Shown here one piece after another: positions 16,624 through 25,234 of a stretch of DNA of 64,000 nucleotides (position 1 is the first letter of the stretch; the number at the start of each line of letters is the position of its first letter). This DNA is from Sphaerotilus hippei. Lineage in GTDB: Bacteria; Pseudomonadota; Gammaproteobacteria; Burkholderiales; Burkholderiaceae_C. Both the position numbers and the translations under genes were made by a program. The stretch covers positions 310,001-374,000 of the forward strand of contig NZ_QJJS01000001.1 of NCBI RefSeq assembly GCF_003201595.1. Direction: 5' to 3'. The notes under the pieces were generated by a model. It was not told where the DNA came from. It did not search any database and saw only the letters and a program-made list of their open reading frames with translations.

Positions 16624-16656
16624 CGCCGCACCCCCTGAACCCACCAGGAGGCCTGC

Positions 16657-18579
16657 ATGGACGTGATCAGCAACTTCGCCGCACGGTATGAACGCACGCG
16701 TGAGGAGGAGATGTCCCTCGAGGACTATCTCGCAGAGTGCAAGCGTGATCCCCTGACGTATGCCACCGCCGCCGAGCGCATGCTCAAGGCGATCGGTGAG
16801 CCGCAGATGGTCGACACCCGCAACGATCCACGCCTGTCGCGCATCTTCGCGAACAAGGTCATCAAGATCTACCCGGCCTTCGCCGAGTTCTACGGCATGG
16901 AAGACTCCATCGAGCAGGTGGTGTCCTACTTCCGCCACGCCGCCCAGGGGCTTGAGGAGAAGAAGCAGATCCTCTATCTGCTGGGCCCGGTCGGTGGCGG
17001 CAAGAGCTCCATCGCCGAGCGCCTCAAGCAGCTGATGCAGGAGGTGCCGTTCTATGCGATCAAGGGCTCGCCGGTCAACGAGTCCCCGCTGGGACTGTTC
17101 GACCCGGCCGAGGACGGTGCGGTGCTCGAGAAGGAGTTCGGCATCCCGCAGCGTTTCCTCAACCGCATCATGAGCCCCTGGGCCGTCAAGCGGCTGGAGG
17201 AGTTCGGCGGCGACATCCGCCGCTTCAAGGTCGTCAAGCGTTACCCCAGCATCCTCAAGCAGGTCGGCATCGCCAAGACCGAGCCGGGTGACGAGAACAA
17301 CCAGGACATCTCGTCGCTGGTGGGCAAGGTCGACATCCGCAAGCTCGAGACCTACGCCCAGGACGATCCGGACGCCTACAGCTACTCCGGCGGCCTGTGC
17401 CTGGCCAACCAGGGCCTGCTCGAGTTCGTCGAGATGTTCAAGGCGCCCATCAAGGTGCTGCACCCGCTGCTGACGGCCACCCAGGAGTCCAACTACAAGG
17501 GCACCGAAGGTTTTGGCGCGATCCCCTTCGACGGCATCGTGCTTGCGCACAGCAACGAGAGCGAGTGGAAGGCCTTCCGCAACAACAAGAACAACGAGGC
17601 CTTCCTCGACCGCATCTACATCGTCAAGGTGCCGTACTGCCTGCGCGTGAGCGAGGAGGTGAAGATCTACGAGAAGCTGCTCAAGGGCAGTTCGCTGGCC
17701 GGCGCCACCTGCGCACCGGGCACGCTGAAGATGATGAGCCAGTTCGCCATCCTGACTCGCCTGAAGGAGCCCGAGAACTCGAGCCTGTTCAGCAAGATGC
17801 AGGTCTACGACGGCGAGAACCTGAAGGACACCGACCCGCGCGCCAAGAGCTACCAGGAGTACCGCGACTACGCCGGCGTCGACGAGGGCATGAGTGGCAT
17901 CAGCACGCGCTTTGCCTACAAGATCATCTCCAAGGTCTTCAACTTCGACAGCCAGGAGCTGGCGGCCAACCCGGTGCACCTGATGTATGTGCTCGAGCAG
18001 CAGATCGAGCGTGAGCAGTTCCCGCCCGAGGTCGAGCAGAAGTACACCGGCTACATCAAGGAGCTGCTGGCACCCCGCTACGCCGAGTTCATCGGTAAGG
18101 AGATCCAGACCGCCTACCTGGAGAGCTATTCCGAGTACGGCCAGAACATCTTCGATCGTTACGTGATCTATGCCGACTACTGGATCCAGGACCAGGAGTT
18201 CCGTGACACCGACACCGGCGAGGTGTTCGACCGCGTGGCGCTGAACGCCGAGCTCGAGAAGATCGAGAAGCCGGCCGGCATCGCCAACCCGAAGGACTTC
18301 CGCAACGAGATCGTCAACTTCGTGCTGCGTGCCCGGGCCAACAACCAGGGCAAGAACCCGCTGTGGACCAGCTACGAGAAGCTGCGCACGGTGATCGAGA
18401 AGAAGATGTTCTCCAACACCGAGGAGCTGCTGCCGGTCATCAGCTTCAACGCCAAGGCCAGCGCGGACGAGGCGAAGAAGCATGAGGACTTCGTCAATCG
18501 CATGGTCAACAAGGGGTACACGCCCAAGCAGGTGCGCCTGCTGTGCGAGTGGTATCTGCGCGTGCGCAAGTCGAGCTGA
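16657..18579 (+). CDS. prkA: PrkA/YeaG serine protein kinase
   Basis: AAA+ ATPase and serine kinase acting in nutrient-stress and stationary-phase responses. At 640 residues it has the usual length. The AAA domain Walker A is LLGPVGGGKSS near residues 108-118. The PrkA C-terminal kinase-like region (roughly 400-640) ends in VNKGYTPKQVRLLCEWYLRVRKSS. It heads the operon prkA-yeaH-spoVR, the same order as yeaG-yeaH with ycgB partners in gammaproteobacteria, where the three are known to act together. Sigma-54-like promoters lie upstream. Confidence 0.96.
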   Translation: MDVISNFAARYERTREEEMSLEDYLAECKRDPLTYATAAERMLKAIGEPQMVDTRNDPRLSRIFANKVIKIYPAFAEFYGMEDSIEQVVSYFRHAAQGLEEKKQILYLLGPVGGGKSSIAERLKQLMQEVPFYAIKGSPVNESPLGLFDPAEDGAVLEKEFGIPQRFLNRIMSPWAVKRLEEFGGDIRRFKVVKRYPSILKQVGIAKTEPGDENNQDISSLVGKVDIRKLETYAQDDPDAYSYSGGLCLANQGLLEFVEMFKAPIKVLHPLLTATQESNYKGTEGFGAIPFDGIVLAHSNESEWKAFRNNKNNEAFLDRIYIVKVPYCLRVSEEVKIYEKLLKGSSLAGATCAPGTLKMMSQFAILTRLKEPENSSLFSKMQVYDGENLKDTDPRAKSYQEYRDYAGVDEGMSGISTRFAYKIISKVFNFDSQELAANPVHLMYVLEQQIEREQFPPEVEQKYTGYIKELLAPRYAEFIGKEIQTAYLESYSEYGQNIFDRYVIYADYWIQDQEFRDTDTGEVFDRVALNAELEKIEKPAGIANPKDFRNEIVNFVLRARANNQGKNPLWTSYEKLRTVIEKKMFSNTEELLPVISFNAKASADEAKKHEDFVNRMVNKGYTPKQVRLLCEWYLRVRKSS

Positions 18580-18653
18580 CGGGACCCGGAGGGGTCAGGT
18601 CTTCCCCGCCGCCCTGCCGGGTGGCGGGGCGGTCGAAACCAACAAGGTGAACC

Positions 18654-19952
18654 ATGCTGCACCAGATCATCGATCGCAGACTGGCAGGCAAGAACAAGTC
18701 CATCGGCAACCGCGAGCGTTTCCTGCGCCGCTACAAGGAACAGATCAAGGGGGCGGTGCGGCGCGCCATCGATGGCCGCGGGATCCGTGACCTCGAGCGT
18801 GGCGAGGACATCAAGATCCCGAAGAAGGACATCAACGAACCCGTCTTCCACCATGGTCAGGGCGGGCAGCGCGAGATGGTCCACCCCGGCAATCGCGAGT
18901 ACGTCACCGGCGACCGCATCAAGCGGCCGCAGGGTGGTGGCGGCGGGGGAGGCGGCTCCGGCAGCGGTCAGGCCAGCGATTCCGGCGAAGGGGAGGACGA
19001 CTTCGTCTTCTCGCTGAGCAAGGAGGAGTTCATGCAGGTCTTCTTCGAGGACCTCGCGCTGCCGCATCTGGTGCGCACCCAGCTGGCCGAGACCCCCGAG
19101 TGGAAGAGCCACCGGGCGGGTTACTCCAGCGACGGCACGCCCAACAACCTGCACGTCGTGCGTTCCATGCGAGGTGCCCTGGGGCGGCGCATCGCGCTGG
19201 GTGCCTCCAGCCGGGCCGAGCTGCAGGAACTCGAGGCCAGGCTGCTGGCGCTGCCCGTGGTCGGCGAGGCCGACGAGGTGGTCGAGCGTGAGCGCGAGAC
19301 CCTGCTGGCCCAGGTCGAGGCCTTGCGGGCGAGGGTGGCACGCATCCCTTTCCTTGATCCGATCGACCTGCGCTTCCGCAGTCGCGTGCGGGTGCCGGTG
19401 CCCACCAGCAAGGCGGTGATGTTCTGCCTGATGGACGTGTCGGGCTCGATGGACGAGTCGCGCAAGGAGCTGTCCAAGCGCTTCTTCATCCTGCTCTACC
19501 TGTTCCTGACGCGGCACTACGAAAAGATCGACATCGTCTTCATCCGCCACCACACCCAGGCCCAGGAGGTGGACGAGCAGGGCTTCTTCCACTCGACCGA
19601 GACCGGGGGCACGGTGGTCTCCAGCGCGCTGGTGCTGATGGAGGAGGTGATCCGCGCCCGCTATCCGAGCGACCAGTGGAACATCTATGGTGCCCAGGCC
19701 AGCGACGGCGACAACTGGCACCACGACAGCGGTCGCTGCCGCGAGCTGCTCGAGCAGAAGATCCTGCCGCTGTGCCGTTATTACGCCTATGTGCAGGTGG
19801 CCGAGGCCGAGCAGAACCTCTGGGACGAATACCGTCGCCTGGCCGAGACGTCCGGGCCGCACTTCGCGATGCGCAAGGTGACCGAAGCCTCGCAGATCTA
19901 TCCGGTCTTCCGTGACCTGTTCAAGAAGGAAGGCGCCCAGGCCGTGGCCTGA
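18654..19952 (+). CDS. yeaH: YeaH/YhbH family protein (DUF444, vWA domain)
   Basis: Partner of PrkA in the stress operon; biochemical role unknown. The N-terminal third is basic (RRLAGKNKSIGNRERFLRRYKEQIKG), followed by a flexible Gly/Ser-rich linker near residues 95-110. From about residue 255 lies a von Willebrand A domain with the MIDAS metal site DVSGSMDES and a later TGGTVVSSAL. At 432 residues it matches the family. The gap to prkA is 74 bases and to spoVR 33 bases, on one strand. Confidence 0.94.
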   Translation: MLHQIIDRRLAGKNKSIGNRERFLRRYKEQIKGAVRRAIDGRGIRDLERGEDIKIPKKDINEPVFHHGQGGQREMVHPGNREYVTGDRIKRPQGGGGGGGGSGSGQASDSGEGEDDFVFSLSKEEFMQVFFEDLALPHLVRTQLAETPEWKSHRAGYSSDGTPNNLHVVRSMRGALGRRIALGASSRAELQELEARLLALPVVGEADEVVERERETLLAQVEALRARVARIPFLDPIDLRFRSRVRVPVPTSKAVMFCLMDVSGSMDESRKELSKRFFILLYLFLTRHYEKIDIVFIRHHTQAQEVDEQGFFHSTETGGTVVSSALVLMEEVIRARYPSDQWNIYGAQASDGDNWHHDSGRCRELLEQKILPLCRYYAYVQVAEAEQNLWDEYRRLAETSGPHFAMRKVTEASQIYPVFRDLFKKEGAQAVA

Positions 19953-19985
19953 CGCACCCCATCCGGCCTTCAAGGGGACACCAGC

Positions 19986-21593
19986 ATGAATGCAGCCGAC
20001 GACATCACCTCCGCCCTCGAGAGGCCGACCGCCGCCGCACCGGTCGTGGCCGGCGCCCGGTCCCTGCGCGAGCCCCTGCCGCTGCTCCAGCGGCCCGAGG
20101 CACCGCTGCCGGCGCCCAGCGACTGGAGCTTCGAGCTGATCGAGCGCTACCACGACGTGATCCGCGAGACCGCGCGGCGCTTCGGCCTCGACACCTACCC
20201 GAACCAGCTCGAGATCATCACCGCCGAGCAGATGATGGACGCCTACGCGTCGGTCGGCATGCCGGTCAACTACCGCCACTGGAGCTACGGCAAGGAGTTC
20301 ATCTCGACCGAGAAGAACTACAAGCGCGGCGCCATGGGCCTGGCCTACGAGATCGTCATCAACAGCAACCCCTGCATCAGCTACCTGATGGAGGAGAACA
20401 CGCTGCCGATGCAGGCGCTGGTGATCGCGCACGCGGCCTACGGCCACAACAGCTTCTTCAAGGGCAACTACCTGTTCCGCATGTGGACGGATGCGTCGTC
20501 CATCATCGACTACCTGGTCTACGCGAAGAACTACGTGGCCGAATGCGAGGAGCGCCACGGACTGGAGGCGGTCGAGGCCTTCCTCGACAGCTGCCACGCG
20601 CTGATGAACCACGGGGTGGACCGTTACCGCCGGCCCAGCAAGAAGACGCTGTCCCAGGAACTGGCCGAACGCAAGGAGCGCGAGGCCTATGCGCAGCAGC
20701 AGGTCAACGACCTGTGGCGCACGCTGCCGCGGCGCGCTGACAAGCCCGACGATGCGCCCGAGGCGCGGCGCTTTCCGGCCGAGCCGCAGGAGAACCTGCT
20801 CTATTTCATCGAGAAGAACGCCCCGCTGCTCGAGCCCTGGCAGCGCGAGATCGTGCGCATCGTGCGCAAGGTGGCGCAGTACTTCTACCCGCAGCGCCAG
20901 ACCCAGGTGATGAACGAGGGCTGGGCCACGTTCTGGCACCACAAGCTGCTCAACACCATGTACGACGACGGCCATCTGACCGACGGCGTGATGATCGAGT
21001 GGCTCAAGTCGCACACCAACGTGGTCTACCAGCCCCGGGTCACCGACCGGGGCTACAGCGGCATCAATCCGTATGCGCTCGGGTTCGCGATGTACACCGA
21101 CATCAAGCGCATCTGCGAACACCCGACCGATGAGGACCGCGAGTGGTTCCCCGAGATCGCCGGCACGCCCTGGCTGCCCGCGCTCGATCAGGCGATGCGC
21201 AACTTCAAGGACGAGAGCTTCATCGGTCAGTACCTGAGCCCCAAGCTGATGCGTGACCTGCGCCTGTTCGCGATCCTCGACGATGAAAAACGCCCCGAGC
21301 TGGAGATCAGCGCGATCCACGACGATTCCGGTTACCGCAGGGTGCGCCAGGCGCTGTCGCACCAGTACGACCTGGGGCAGCGTGAGCCCAACATCCAGGT
21401 CTGGAACGTGCAGCTGCGCGGCGACCGTTCGCTGACCCTGCGGCACTTCCAGCACAACGACCGGCCGCTGGACGACAGCGCGCAGGAGGTGCTGCGCCAC
21501 GTGACCCGGCTGTGGGGCTTCGACGTGCACCTGGAGAGCGTCAACAGCGCCGGCGACATCCGCAAGCGCTGGACCGCCAAGGCGGCACCCTGA
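19986..21593 (+). CDS. spoVR: SpoVR/YcgB family protein
   Basis: Third member of the PrkA-YeaH-SpoVR complex; named for a Bacillus cortex-formation mutant, but widely conserved in non-sporulating bacteria under stress control. At 535 residues it shows the family landmarks NYRHWSYGKEF, EIVINSNPCISYLMEENT, HAAYGHNSFFKGNYLF, MNEGWATFWHH and GINPYALGFAMYTDIK. The conserved His and Glu residues suggest a metal site (inference). The N-terminus is about 30 residues longer than in E. coli YcgB. It is the last of the three-gene operon; the Crp-like gene follows after 42 bases. Confidence 0.95.
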   Translation: MNAADDITSALERPTAAAPVVAGARSLREPLPLLQRPEAPLPAPSDWSFELIERYHDVIRETARRFGLDTYPNQLEIITAEQMMDAYASVGMPVNYRHWSYGKEFISTEKNYKRGAMGLAYEIVINSNPCISYLMEENTLPMQALVIAHAAYGHNSFFKGNYLFRMWTDASSIIDYLVYAKNYVAECEERHGLEAVEAFLDSCHALMNHGVDRYRRPSKKTLSQELAERKEREAYAQQQVNDLWRTLPRRADKPDDAPEARRFPAEPQENLLYFIEKNAPLLEPWQREIVRIVRKVAQYFYPQRQTQVMNEGWATFWHHKLLNTMYDDGHLTDGVMIEWLKSHTNVVYQPRVTDRGYSGINPYALGFAMYTDIKRICEHPTDEDREWFPEIAGTPWLPALDQAMRNFKDESFIGQYLSPKLMRDLRLFAILDDEKRPELEISAIHDDSGYRRVRQALSHQYDLGQREPNIQVWNVQLRGDRSLTLRHFQHNDRPLDDSAQEVLRHVTRLWGFDVHLESVNSAGDIRKRWTAKAAP

Positions 21594-21635
21594 GCGCGCC
21601 GGCGGCTGCCGTGGCGGCGCTCTAGACGGGGTGGC

Positions 21636-22313
21636 ATGAGCGCTGCTGCCCCCTCCCTGCTGGATCGCCTGGTCTGCCTGTACCCGGTGTTGGGCGATTC
21701 GGCGCCGCCCGGCTGGGTGGCCGATGTGGCCCGCATGGGGCCGGTGATGCAGGTGCCCGTCCACACCGTGCTGTTCGACGAGGGTTCGCCTTGCCTGGGA
21801 TTCCCGATGGTGCTGTCCGGTGCGGTGCAGGTCGCCCGGGGCGCGCCGCAGGGCCGGGCGCTGGAGCTCTATCGGGTGCAGCCCGGCGAGGTCTGCGTCG
21901 TCTCGGCCGCGTGCCTGTTCGGCGGCAGCGTGCTGTCCGCCCACGGCGTGGCGGTGCAGGCCACCGAGCTGCTGGTGCTGTCGCCCGGGACCTTCATGCG
22001 CTGGAGCGAGCACGAGCCGTTCCGGCGTTTTGTCTTCGGCCAGTTCGCCACCCGCCTGTCGGACCTGATGGCGCTGACCGAGGCCGTCGCCTTCCAGCGG
22101 CTGGACCAGCGTCTGGCCGGCACCTTGCTCGGTCGTGGCCAGGTGTTGCACCTGACGCACCAGCAGCTGGCCGACGAGCTGGGCACGGTGCGCGAGATGG
22201 TGACCCGGCTGCTCAAGCGCTTCGAGCAGGCCGGCTGGGTGCGGCTGGGCCGCGAGCGCATCGAGCTGCTGGAGGCCTCGGCGCTGCGGCAGCTGTCGGC
22301 GGGCCCGGTCTGA
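21636..22313 (+). CDS. Crp/Fnr family transcriptional regulator
   Basis: DNA-binding regulator with an N-terminal cyclic-nucleotide-like beta barrel (residues 25-130) and a C-terminal winged helix. The effector pocket lacks the cAMP signature, and cysteines at 14, 53, 87 and 93 do not form an FNR cluster pattern, so the signal is unknown. The recognition helix TVREMVTRLLKRF has R186, E187 and R191 at the spacing of E. coli CRP R180, E181 and R185, which read TGTGA half-sites. A perfect TGTGA-N6-TCACA palindrome lies 20 bases downstream, before the DUF2892 gene. It may also be cotranscribed with spoVR. Confidence 0.92.
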   Translation: MSAAAPSLLDRLVCLYPVLGDSAPPGWVADVARMGPVMQVPVHTVLFDEGSPCLGFPMVLSGAVQVARGAPQGRALELYRVQPGEVCVVSAACLFGGSVLSAHGVAVQATELLVLSPGTFMRWSEHEPFRRFVFGQFATRLSDLMALTEAVAFQRLDQRLAGTLLGRGQVLHLTHQQLADELGTVREMVTRLLKRFEQAGWVRLGRERIELLEASALRQLSAGPV

Positions 22314-22332
22314 CCTCGCGCCGGTCGACCCG

Positions 22333-22354
22333 ATCTGTGACTCCAGTCACAGAT
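22333..22354 (+). promoter_or_regulatory. Crp-type operator upstream of the DUF2892 gene
   Basis: A 22-base site with perfect 10-base arms and a 2-base centre; the core is TGTGACTCCAGTCACA, exactly TGTGA-N6-TCACA. Its centre lies 67 bases before the DUF2892 ATG, suitable for class II activation if transcription starts near 22385. Confidence 0.75.
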
Positions 22355-22410
22355 CCTGGCAGGAGGCCGCTCCACACTGCAGGTCTTCCTGGACGGATGG
22401 AGTGCCTCTC

Positions 22411-22605
22411 ATGAAAACCAATGTCGGCGGAATCGACCGCCTGCTTCGCATCGTCGTCGGCCTCGTGCTGCTGTTGCTGGCCGCCACGGGCCAGGTCGGC
22501 GCCTGGGGCTGGATCGGCATCGTGCCCCTGGCCACCGGCCTGATGAAGAGCTGCCCGCTCTATTCGATCATCGGGCTCGACACCTGTCCGATGAAAAAGA
22601 CCTGA
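22411..22605 (+). CDS. DUF2892 small inner-membrane protein
   Basis: 64-residue membrane protein of the DUF2892 family (the membrane part also found in YgaP rhodaneses). MKTNVGGIDRLLRIVVGLVL is the family start: a short amphipathic lead and then a first helix, with a second helix around WGWIGIVPLATGLM. The C-terminus has CPLYSIIGLDTCPMKK with two cysteines spaced as in relatives. The function is unknown; homologues are often linked to sulfur or redox stress. It is preceded by a Crp-type operator next to a Crp-like gene and ends 4 bases from the convergent gntR gene. Confidence 0.88.
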   Translation: MKTNVGGIDRLLRIVVGLVLLLLAATGQVGAWGWIGIVPLATGLMKSCPLYSIIGLDTCPMKKT

Positions 22606-22609
22606 GGCC

Positions 22610-23347
22610 TCAGCCGCGCGGGTCCGCGGCCGCCGGTTCCCGGTAACCGGCGAACAGGTCACGGCGTGGGGCCGGTGCGCTGGCGGGCTGCACCAGCGAA
22701 CGCTCCAGCTCCTGCAGGTGGCGTCGCATCTCGGTGGCGGCGCTGCCGGGGCTGCCCCGCAGGGCCTGGATCAGCTCGACATGGCGGTGTGCCACGCAGA
22801 CCGGTTTCTGGCTGGCCTGGTAGAGCGCCATCAGCATCGAGGTGGTGGGCAGCAGGCCGTCGAGCAGGCGCAGCAGCAGCGGGTTGCCGCTCATGCGGGC
22901 CAGCGCCCGGTGGAACTCGCCCGACAGCCGGATCGAGTTCGGCCGGTCGTTGCGGGCCAGTGCCTGCTCCTCCTGGCGCACCAGGGCGTGCAGCTGCTCC
23001 AGCTGTTCGTCGCTGAGCTGGCCGGCGATGCGGCGGGCCACGTCGCACTCGAGCAGCCGGCGCACGTCGAACACCTGCCGGGCCTCCTCGTAGGTCGGCG
23101 ACGGCACCACCGCACCACGGTTGTGGCGCAGCTCGATCACCTGGTCCTGCGCCAGCCGGTGCAGGGCCTGGCGCACGAGGGTGCGGGACACGCTGAACTG
23201 CTCGGCCAGCGCCTCCTCGCGCAGGCGGGTGCCCGGCGGCAGGCGCAACTCGAGGATGGCGGCGTGGATGCTGTCGTAGACCCGCTGGGTCGGGGTCTGT
23301 CCGGTGTCGGCGGGCGCAGGCAGTTCAGGGTGGAAGGCGTCGTTCAT
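22610..23347 (-). CDS. GntR family regulator, FCD (FadR) subfamily
   Basis: Repressor-type regulator, 245 residues. The N-terminal winged helix runs from TQRVYDSIHAAILELRLPPGTRL through the recognition helix in VSRTLVRQALHRLAQDQVIEL. The C-terminal helical FCD domain carries the metal/ligand residues Asp and His in VRRLLECDVARRI, GEFHRALARMSGN and HRHVELIQAL. It is the last gene of the ABC transporter operon, 42 bases after the second permease gene, so it probably autoregulates. Two copies of TTGTATGCAA in the intergenic region at the head of the operon are its likely operators. Confidence 0.92.
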   Translation of the reverse strand: MNDAFHPELPAPADTGQTPTQRVYDSIHAAILELRLPPGTRLREEALAEQFSVSRTLVRQALHRLAQDQVIELRHNRGAVVPSPTYEEARQVFDVRRLLECDVARRIAGQLSDEQLEQLHALVRQEEQALARNDRPNSIRLSGEFHRALARMSGNPLLLRLLDGLLPTTSMLMALYQASQKPVCVAHRHVELIQALRGSPGSAATEMRRHLQELERSLVQPASAPAPRRDLFAGYREPAAADPRG

Positions 23348-23389
23348 AAGCGTTCGCCCTGAGGCGGGTCGTGGGGGCCTCGCGGGGCG

Positions 23390-24322
23390 TCAGGCTCGGC
23401 GACGTTGCCACAGCACGACCACGCTCAGCGTCAGCCCCATGACCAGGAAAGATACCACCGTCGTCACCGTGCCCAGCGCGTAGATCACCGGCGTGGTCAC
23501 GGTGGTGGTCAGGCCCTGCAGCTCCAGAGGCAGCGTGTTCAGGTCGCCCATGGCCTGCGAGCTGCGGGCGATCTCGTCCCAGCTCAGCGTGAAGCCGAAC
23601 ATGCCCACGCCCACCAGACTGGGCCCGATCAGCGGCAGCACCACGTGCACGAAGGTCTGCCAGGGCGAGGCGCCCAGGTCGCGGGCCGCTTCTTCGTAGG
23701 CCGGATTGAAGCGGTTGAACACCGCGAACATGATCAGCAGTCCGAAGGGCAGGGTCCAGGTCAGCTGGGCCCCCAGGCCCGAGCTGTACATGCCCAGCGT
23801 GGTGGTGAAACCCTCGGCCGCTTCCGGCGACCAGACCTCGAGCAGCGAGCGCACCCCGGCGTCGAGCAGGCGGAAGCTCAGCCCGATGCCCAGCGAGACG
23901 ATGATCGACGGCATGATCAGGCTGGCCACCACCACGTAGAACAGCGCCGTGCCGCCAAGCAGTTTCTTGCGGTAGGCCAGACCGGCCAGCAGCGAGCAGC
24001 CCACCGTCAGCACCATCACCACCGCGCCCAGGCCGAGCGAGCGCCGGAAGGCCGCACCGATGTCGATCACGCCGATGCCCTCCCACAGCGTGCGGAACCA
24101 GTGCAGCGACACGCCGCGCATCGGGAAGGTCAGTCCGCCCTCCGGTCCCTGGAAGCTCAGCACGAAGATGGCCAGCATCGGCCCGTAGAGGAACAGCACG
24201 AAGGCCGCGAACACGCTGCCCAGCAGCCAGAAGCTCAGCGGCCGTCCGGGCTGGACCCGGGCGCGACCGGCGGCCCCCTCCCTCGGGGAGGTGGCCGCCG
24301 CAGGCGGACGGCGGGTCGTCAT
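23390..24322 (-). CDS. ABC transporter permease (PotC type)
   Basis: Second inner-membrane permease of a spermidine/putrescine/opine-type importer. ATG 24322 gives 310 residues. The protein starts with a Pro/Arg-rich cytoplasmic tail and has six hydrophobic helices. The cytoplasmic EAA loop reads EEAARDLGASPWQTFVHVVLP near residue 215, which docks on the ATPase. It starts 2 bases after the stop of the first permease gene, so they are tightly coupled. A 40-residue insertion before the EAA loop (DAGVRSLLEVWSPEAAEGF) is longer than in E. coli PotC. Confidence 0.92.
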   Translation of the reverse strand: MTTRRPPAAATSPREGAAGRARVQPGRPLSFWLLGSVFAAFVLFLYGPMLAIFVLSFQGPEGGLTFPMRGVSLHWFRTLWEGIGVIDIGAAFRRSLGLGAVVMVLTVGCSLLAGLAYRKKLLGGTALFYVVVASLIMPSIIVSLGIGLSFRLLDAGVRSLLEVWSPEAAEGFTTTLGMYSSGLGAQLTWTLPFGLLIMFAVFNRFNPAYEEAARDLGASPWQTFVHVVLPLIGPSLVGVGMFGFTLSWDEIARSSQAMGDLNTLPLELQGLTTTVTTPVIYALGTVTTVVSFLVMGLTLSVVVLWQRRRA

Positions 24323-24324
24323 GT

Positions 24325-25209
24325 CTACAACTCCTTGCGCAGGTTCACCAGCCGCATCATCGCGGCGATCATCAGCAGCACCACGGCCAGCAGGATCACG
24401 GCATTGGCCGCGGCGATCGGGAACTGCAGGTAGCTGGTCTGCACCTGGATGATCTTGCCCACCGAGGCGATCTGCTGGCCACCCATCACGCCCACGGTGA
24501 CGAAGTCGCCCATCACCAGCGCGATCACGAAGATGGAGCCGATGATCAGCCCGGTGCGGCTCAGCGGCAGCACCACGTGCACGACGGTCTGCCAGGGCGA
24601 GGCGCCGTTGTCGCGGGCGGCCTCCAGCAGCGAACGGTCGATGCGCATCATCGAGTTGAAGATCGGCACGATCATGAACATCGTGTAGAGGTGCACGAAG
24701 GCCAGCACCACCGAGAAGTCGGAGAACAGCAGCCACTCGATGGGCGTGTCGATCAGCCCGATGCCCTGCAGGCTCTGGTTGATCAGGCCGTTGCGCCCGA
24801 GCAGCGGCACCCACGAGATCATGCGGATGACGTTGCTGGTCCAGAACGGTACGGTGCAGACGATGAACAGCACCGTCTGCAGCAGCTGGCTGCGGATGTG
24901 GAAGGCCAGGAAGTAGGCGATCGAGAAGCCCAGCAGCGAGGTGATCAGCCAGGTCAGCACGCTGAACTTCAGCGTCGACAGGTAGGTCTTCAGCGTCACG
25001 CACAGGTCGCCACCGCCGACCGAGCAGCCGGCGAAGATGTCGACGTAGTTCTGCAGCGTGAACGCGGGAATCAGCTCGTACTCGGTGGCCTGCCAGAAGC
25101 TGACCATCAGCACGAGCGCCAGCGGCACGATGAAGAACAGCGCAAACACCGCCGTCAGCGGCGAGGCCTGCAGCCAGGCGTGGAGGGAGGTGCGTGCGTG
25201 TCGCATCAT
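24325..25209 (-). CDS. ABC transporter permease (PotB type)
   Basis: First permease subunit, 294 residues with six predicted helices. The EAA loop is LEAARDNGASPWQTVVHVVLPLS near residue 195. A periplasmic loop after helix 1 (AGCSVGGGDLC) contains two cysteines that could form a disulfide. It follows the binding-protein gene by 25 bases and precedes the second permease gene by 2 bases. Substrate class is inferred from the binding protein only. Confidence 0.92.
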   Translation of the reverse strand: MMRHARTSLHAWLQASPLTAVFALFFIVPLALVLMVSFWQATEYELIPAFTLQNYVDIFAGCSVGGGDLCVTLKTYLSTLKFSVLTWLITSLLGFSIAYFLAFHIRSQLLQTVLFIVCTVPFWTSNVIRMISWVPLLGRNGLINQSLQGIGLIDTPIEWLLFSDFSVVLAFVHLYTMFMIVPIFNSMMRIDRSLLEAARDNGASPWQTVVHVVLPLSRTGLIIGSIFVIALVMGDFVTVGVMGGQQIASVGKIIQVQTSYLQFPIAAANAVILLAVVLLMIAAMMRLVNLRKEL

Positions 25210-25234
25210 CGTGTGCCGGTCAGGGAGACGTCGC

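Larger units (their letters stand above)
16308..16656 (+). other. Regulatory region upstream of prkA
   Basis: A 349-base gap with no credible gene. It holds two GG-N10-GC elements of sigma-54 type (separate entries) and an inverted repeat GCACA-N4-TGTGC at 16410-16423 lying between them, a possible enhancer-binding site about 220 bases before the proximal promoter start. A good Shine-Dalgarno CCAGGAGG lies just before the prkA ATG. Confidence 0.55.

Noticed and set aside
18372-22160. A 1262-codon minus-strand frame opposite prkA-yeaH-spoVR
   Set aside because: Antisense artefact; the plus strand genes show complete family motifs.
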